Position numbers and translations under genes: made by a program
Shown: positions 58,721 to 64,000 of the stretch, in pieces
Position numbering within the stretch: position 1 is the first letter of the stretch
Layout: each line of letters begins with the position of its first letter
Assembly: GCF_051014685.1 (NCBI RefSeq)
Contig: NC_135048.1
Span: forward strand, 26,864,543-26,928,542
Source of the DNA: Ptiloglossa arizonensis
Lineage: Eukaryota > Arthropoda > Insecta > Hymenoptera > Colletidae
Reading direction: 5' to 3'
Length of the DNA: 64,000 nt
The notes under the pieces: model-generated
What the model was told of the DNA's origin: nothing
Database searches by the model: none
What the model saw: the letters and a program-made list of their open reading frames with translations, nothing else

Positions 58721-58765
58721 TAGATCACGTTAGAATCGAAAGCACAAACCTGATCAAAGCCCTCG
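58721..58765. repeat. Remainder of the interrupted dimer-array unit
   Basis: GATCACGTTAGAATCGAAAG...CCTGATCAAAGCCCTC continues the long-type unit broken by the MITE. Homology fades at about 58765 into a CpG-rich block. Confidence 0.85.
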
Positions 58766-60200
58766 TGGAGGATCGCCATCTCCTCGATTCCCGCGAATTC
58801 TTTTCCGATTCATCGAAGACCAGGTTCGTAGGGTTTCTCGTTTAGAATCGACGCGTCTATCGATGGACACGACGGTCTTTTAAAACTTTTTTACGAGCAG
58901 ACAGGAATGAATCAAGCCCAGACGTCGAATTGGCCCATGCTTGAATTATTCATGGGATTTGCGGCAATTAGTTGTGCCCCTTTTTAGCGGGACGATGAAC
59001 GACGAGGTTGATGGTTTCGCTGCTACTTCGTGCGAGTTTTTGCGACGATTAGTTATCGGTGGTTCGCGACAACGACGCGTCTGGTACACGGGGATCCCAT
59101 TGGTCGCGAACCACACAGTCTCCGTTGTGTCTGAAATTTTTCGGAAATCTTTATTTACGACCTCTTTTTACACCGAACTCTTCAAATAGAAGGAACGACT
59201 TAACCCCGACTAAACGAAAAAAGGTAATCATACCGAGCACTTGGAACATAAATTCTTTCGTTCGACGGTGCAACCTGTGGATTTCCAAACGGGAAAAAAA
59301 GTAGAAAGCTCGATAAAGTGATCGAGAGATCCATTTAATTTCTCACGAATTACATATTTCGTTGTCGTGGGTAGTAACGAGCTAATTTACTGCGAATTTG
59401 GAATAATCATTTTTACGGTATTGGAACAAGTAGAGTACTTTAAGGAACAACATTTTTGTGACTAGTGTGAAAGTGCGAATGTATTAATGAATCGAAGGAA
59501 TGGGATCATATTTCCGATGCATTGATGTATTTCGATAAATTCAATTTGTCCAACAACAGAAACTTTATTTTACTCTATTATTTGTTTCGATTCCCTTAAC
59601 CCGAACCTATCTCACTGCTGAAACTGCTGAAAACTATAGGTCCTCGATTGTATCATATTCTCCTAATAGAATAGTCCAAAATCAACGAAAAATCTAGCAG
59701 AAGCTCAGAAATTCGTTCGAAAATCCTGCAAAATTTCGATTCACGGAAATTCTTTGAATTTGACGTCATTTCTAATAATCCGTGAAATCGTATGTATATA
59801 CGATATGCTCCAGATACCAAGAGTCCCAAAATCGAATATTTTCTAAAATTTATGCTCGAATTTCAGACTTTGGTATCAGAAGAGCATTGTCACCGAGGAG
59901 GTATTCATTTCGAAGAATCGAAATGACATCATTTTCCAAAAATTCCGCATGTCAAAACTTGCGAACCTCTTTTGACTCAGTATTCAGGATTAGGTGGAGG
60001 GAATGCGAGCAATGTATGGGAAGAAGAGGAACTCGTGTTATATTTAATGAATTTATTGAAATGCATTAGGCTGACATTCATATTATCAAAATTGACAAAA
60101 GTATTCAGTTCTTTATGTGCGTTACAACAATGTTTCGTAATAAAATATTCAATTGTTTCTTATATACCATCTAACTATTCTAAATTCGCAGCCAATTAGC
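58766..60200. other. CpG-rich patch then AT-rich unassigned sequence
   Basis: 58766-59290 is moderately CpG-rich. 59300-60200 is AT-rich. Frames of 75-95 codons show nothing recognisable. Confidence 0.4.
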
Positions 60201-60642
60201 TCGGTACTACCCGTGACGAAGAATTATCGTTCGTCGCGAGTAATACCGATTACCAGGTCTCACCACGTGGAGGTTGCTGCGAGCGGAGACCCGGAGAGAG
60301 ATAGATGGAATCAAAGTTCCATCGATCCCCCTCGACACGCGATACAAACAAAGATACTAAACCAAAGAGATGGAAGGAATCAATGTTCCTTCGATCTCCT
60401 CGTTTAGTTCTGCCAAGCAATTACATTATGGAAAAATTAGGCAAAATTGGGAAAGACGCGACGCGAACCGTGGAGTTGCTCCTACTAGGTCGGTCCCGTT
60501 TCCCCTCAGTGGGCCCGATTCTCAAGGATATGCGCGACGCCGTCCACTCCTCTAGAGGAGTGCCCCGTTTCTCCCAACTCCGCAGCCAGGAGCCACGCAG
60601 AGCGTGGACCTGACTCACGGAGGATGACGAAGAGAGGGTCTT
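60201..60642. other. Unassigned sequence with a ~70-bp imperfect direct repeat
   Basis: GGAATCAAAGTTCCATCGAT (about 60307) and GGAATCAATGTTCCTTCGAT (about 60376) mark an imperfect duplication. A 102-codon plus frame (60305-60613) covers it, with no recognised domain. It is not called as a gene. Confidence 0.4.
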
Positions 60643-60849
60643 ATGATGGATCAAGGGCTTCCGCAGGGACCGGTGCGAACACCTGCCCCTGTGTTCGCAG
60701 CATATACTCTCTCAAAGCGGACGCACCAGAAGAGACGGCGATCGAGCGTTCGGTCCACCTCCACGGCCGGTCACTTGCTTATGCAACAAGCAGAGGTGGC
60801 CGGACTGAGTGACGAGCAAGCGAACAAAAAGAAGCTAAAGATTGGATAA
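60643..60849 (+). CDS. Weak candidate small protein or terminal exon, 68 codons
   Basis: A 68-codon frame from ATG 60643 to TAA 60849. The peptide begins MMDQGLPQGPVRTPAPVF, has a basic cluster KRTHQKRRR at about residues 25-33 that resembles a nuclear-localisation signal, and ends ANKKKLKIG. Third positions lean to G and C. A splice-acceptor-like CTTCCGCAG at 60658-60666 falls inside the frame, so it could instead be the end of a longer spliced gene beginning elsewhere. It is followed by AT-rich, A-run-containing sequence (61138-61150). I recognise no family. It is the least unlikely coding candidate in the window. Confidence 0.2.
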   Translation: MMDQGLPQGPVRTPAPVFAAYTLSKRTHQKRRRSSVRSTSTAGHLLMQQAEVAGLSDEQANKKKLKIG

Positions 60850-61380
60850 TTGCTCGGCAGATCACAGATATTCGTACATGGTGACCTTAAAACTAACTTA
60901 GTCTATACTTGGAATCAACAGTCCCGCGGAGGATGCAATACATCAGTCCTCTTCGTTCTTCGTTCTTCGTTTTCCGATACATCTAAGAGAACGTATCTAA
61001 GAGAAACCTAAGATTAACCTAAAGTCAAGGCATAATAGAAAATAGAAATGAATTTGGTTAGTGGAAAAAAATAAACATGTAAAAACAAGTCGAAATTAAA
61101 ATCAGAGAACAAATGAAATGAATTACACAAATAAATAATTAAAAAAAAAAGAAATGATTGAGAGAATGGTCGCCAGTACTGACCACCGCCTACCGGCGGC
61201 CAGTACCGGTTACCAAGGTGGGGGGTCCCCCTTCCGTAAACCTAAAACGAAGAGATCCGTCCACCTCGGAGGCTCCAGGAACAATGAAATTTTAAACAAC
61301 CGGCGGCTCCTTATATACCGTCCGCAAGGTCACTTACCAGTGACTTACCGTTACTTCCATTGTCTTTGTTCGATCTAATC
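60850..61380. other. AT-rich sequence with A-run, then short GC-rich patch
   Basis: 61020-61150 is A-rich and ends in a run of A (61141-61150). 61160-61330 is GC-rich with TACCGGTTACC and a GTCACTTACCAGTGAC inverted repeat. A retrotransposon 3' end is possible but no coding remnant supports it. Confidence 0.4.
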
Positions 61381-62785
61381 GAATATTTCAACAAATTGAT
61401 AGCTTTTTAGCCATTATTTGTACTAGAACATTGTTAATAATTGTTTAATCTACGGTCCTACGATGGTTGTTAATAAATACGATAAATAAACATCAAGATA
61501 TTGCGAAATCTTCGAAGGCGAACGGTTTCGGTGAATGTTTGTTCATTTCCGCGATTGTTACTAACATTTATGCATGTTCCCAATATTGATCGAACAATGT
61601 GCATCTTATTTATGTATTGCAATTAATTAAGAAACTTATAGAAATTGATTTTCATCGAGACTCGATGTTAAAACGTGTTTCGTAAAGTTTTAAAGCATGG
61701 AAAGTAACCATTGTTCATTAGATACATTAATTTAACATTTGTTTAATTCTTATAATATACACAATACGCGTAGAAGTGGTATTTTTTACATAAAAGTGCC
61801 AAAATTCAATTAATCGCTGTTTTGGATCAAAAAATCATCGTGAAGAATATTTGTAAATCGATAATCGATACGTGTAGCCTTGACAGTGTTCATTGGACCT
61901 CAACGAAAAATTCCTTCGCGAACAAAGAATATTTCAATAAATTTATATTTTAAGCCATTATTTATACTTGGATATCGTTAACAATTGTTCAGACTATAGT
62001 CCTACGACGATTGTCAATAATTATGATAAATAAAAATCAAGATATTGCGAAATCTGGGAAGACGAACGGTTTCTGTGATTGTTTGTTCCTCCACACGATT
62101 GTTATTAACATTTACGCATGTGCTGAATATTAATGTTACAATACGTATCTCGTTTATGCATTATAAATGATTAGTTAGCCTTCAGAAATTAATTTTGATT
62201 GAAATTCGAAGTAAAAACATGTTTCTTAAAGTTTTAAAGTATGGAAAGTATTATTTGTCAATTAGATACATTAATTTAACATTTGTTTAATTATTATAAT
62301 TTACAGAATACATGTAGAAGTTGTTCTTTTTACTTAAAAGAGTCGAAATTCAATTAATCACTTTTCTAGATAGAAAAATCACCGTGAAGAATAATCGTAA
62401 ATCGATAATCGATACGTGTAACCTTGACAGTGTCTGTTGGACCTCAACGAAAAATTCCTTCGCGAACAAAGAATATTTCAATAAATTTATATTTTAAGCC
62501 ATTATCTATACTTGGATATTATTAATAGTTGTTCGAAGTATGATCCTACGACGGTTGTTAATAATTGTGATACATAAACATCAAGATATTGCAAAATCTT
62601 TGAAAACGAACGGTTTTAGTGAATGTTTATTCCTCTACGCGATTGTTATTAACATTTACGCATACTTCGAATATTAATGTTACAATATGCATCTCGTTTA
62701 TGTAATATAAACCATTAAGTAGTTTCCGGAAATTAATTTTGATCGAAAATCAAAGTAACAATTTGGTATTAATACGTTTCTCGAA
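61381..62785. repeat. 544-bp tandem array, about 2.6 copies
   Basis: CCATTAT at 61411, 61955 and 62499 gives two exact 544-base intervals. Shared landmarks include AATATTTCAA, CGGTCCTACGA/CAGTCCTACGACGATTGT, ATCAAGATATTGCGAAATCT and GTAAATCGATAATCGATACG. Units have diverged by substitution but kept length. The third copy fades at about 62785. Confidence 0.95.
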
Positions 62786-63129
62786 ACAAACACAATTAAT
62801 AGATTATACACTACTATATTCTAGAAACTTACCTCTATTTTTGAAAACCAATTAACATTTTATAACGTTTTTACTTTTCGCGTAATTCCTAATTTTTGTC
62901 AAAAATCCTGTGTGTTTACAGAAACTTTTTTTTTTCTAAAGACTAGATGCGAAAGAGTAATTCGGCTTCCGGATTCTCGTTTGAAAAAAAGTTTCAAATT
63001 ATCAAACAGTGTAATCCCTCGCTGACTCTCACTTAAATACACATATATTATCGATATCATCGACATATGTATTATTCATCGTCGACAAAAATAAAGTAAT
63101 TCAAAGTCCAGCGACTACGAGTGAAAGTA
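62786..63129. other. AT-rich unassigned sequence
   Basis: No repeat or gene recognised. Confidence 0.4.
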
Positions 63130-63322
63130 CAGTATGATCCAACTTTGACTTCTTTAAAAATTCATAACTTTAGCATCCTCCAATTACTATTATTCTTTTC
63201 TCATTTTACAAAGAATTTTACAAAAATTCATCATAGCTACGTGCCCAATGTTAATCTTTTCTAACGAAAGATTAAAATTACAGTTACATTCCACGTCAGT
63301 CGATCCAAGTTGATCCACCCTG
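63130..63322. mobile_element. Tc1-type MITE-like element
   Basis: 193 bp between TA dinucleotides (63128-63129 and 63323-63324). Ends are CAGTATGATCCAACTT and, reverse-complemented, CAGGGTGGATCAACTT, imperfect inverted repeats starting CAG as in many Tc1-like elements. The interior is AT-rich and non-coding. A 141-codon minus frame (63190-63615) crosses its right end and is not credible as a gene. Confidence 0.6.
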
Positions 63323-63699
63323 TACTTCGTGGATATACTTCGCGTTGAATCGATTCTCGATATCGGCTGCAAAGTGGTGAGCACGGATAAGCGAGAGAAA
63401 AAAGACCGTACCGTGATCGAACAACGACTGACAAGCACCCCGAGAAGATGGGGGCGTGGGAGAGTCGCTCTACCCCGATAAATCAACGACGGTATGTCCT
63501 CCATGAGCGAAACGACGCTTCCATATCCTTGGTACGAGGATCCCCCCCACCGACAGGTGTGTGAATAATCGAGAGTCGAGGAATCAACGTCCGCATAATC
63601 GAGACTCCGGATCAATATCCGAGTAACAGGCGGTCCATTGTACCCGGTGCTTTAACGCGGCGTATTTCTCGGACAACCCAGACATAGTTTCGCTCGAGA
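63323..63699. other. CpG-rich unassigned sequence
   Basis: Single-copy and CpG-rich with no recognised gene. Confidence 0.4.
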
Positions 63700-63730
<31 letters not shown>

Positions 63731-63739
63731 ACTCTCTCT
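63700..63739. repeat. (CT)n microsatellite
   Basis: Run of CT dinucleotides with ACTCACTCTC interruptions. Confidence 0.95.
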
Positions 63740-64000
63740 CGTTCTCTGTTATTGCACCCAGTAATGTTCCTTCGTTCGTACACCTGCTTCCATCTTGCTC
63801 CCTCTTTGGTTAGGAGTCATCGGTCGTGCCACGGGGTACTATGGCGCGGGGTGAAGGGACACGCAGGCCTAATGAACGCGATTCAAAATCTTCCACGGAA
63901 GTGTCGGAAATTGAATTTCATCGGCCGCGATGGCGATTACCCGCCGTGGAGATGAATTGCAGACTGTATCTGTGTTTACGCGCGTTCCTTGGCTTTGATG
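63740..64000. other. CpG-rich sequence at the window end
   Basis: Single-copy. A 67-codon plus frame (63752-63955) has no recognised feature. Confidence 0.4.

Noticed and set aside
60850..61160. LINE or SINE 3' end with poly-A
   Set aside because: The A-run at 61141-61150 is short, no reverse-transcriptase remnant or target-site duplication was seen, and the surrounding DNA is generally A-rich.

Overview
No convincing conventional gene is visible in this 64-kb window. There is no rRNA or tRNA, no transposase, no CRISPR array and no spliced gene whose protein family I recognise. It reads as intergenic or long-intron sequence of an animal nuclear genome. The best guess is a hymenopteran insect (bee, ant or wasp). 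The reasons are abundant CpG dinucleotides, sharp alternation of CpG-rich and AT-rich blocks, short mariner/Tc1-type elements with TA target sites, and scattered degenerate TTAGG-type motifs, TTAGG being the usual insect telomere unit. The taxonomic call is inference only.

Layout. About thirty tandem arrays with mutually unrelated unit sequences (units 27 to 544 bp, 2 to about 30 copies) occupy roughly a third of the window. They alternate with CpG-rich, apparently single-copy islands of 0.5 to 2 kb. From the left: 0-4 kb is a patchwork of foldback and inverted repeats plus two abutting mariner-type miniature elements. At 3.8-10.6 kb there are 40-, 118-, 31-, 190- and ~140-bp repeats. At 11.4-12.5 kb there is a 1.1-kb pure-pyrimidine-biased tract, and at 13.8-14.7 kb a ~114-bp array in which each unit carries a PHO/YY1-like core. 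At 16.1-17.0 kb lies a 30-bp array built on a near-palindrome, at 18.2-19.3 kb a higher-order repeat, and at 20-24.8 kb 150-, 304-, ~80- and 126-bp arrays. At 26.6-28.9 kb a long inverted repeat (arms ~460-580 bp) encloses a CpG-rich island. At 30-31 kb there is a 142-bp higher-order array, at 34.5-41.5 kb ~157-, 177-, 184-, ~116-, 145- and ~140-bp arrays, and at 42.6-46.3 kb 54-, 192- and ~218-bp arrays. At 48-51.7 kb there are two ~150-bp arrays, the second made of units resembling an intron 3' end plus a short exon. At 53.3-54.1 kb there is a 33-bp Glu-rich open array, at 55.8-57 kb a 91-bp array, at 57.9-58.8 kb an alternating dimer array interrupted by a miniature transposon, and at 61.4-62.8 kb a 544-bp array.

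Coding content. Three short reading frames (42.07, 53.33 and 60.64 kb) are listed as weak candidates only. Most other long frames lie in repeat arrays, where a repeated unit without stops opens frames by chance, or in CpG-rich islands, where stop codons are rare.

How parts may act together. The islands could hold conserved regulatory DNA, the arrays seem to have grown from sequence at island edges, and short non-autonomous transposons have landed between and inside them. None of this is proved from one sequence. Genome comparison, small-RNA data and RNA-seq are the decisive tests.
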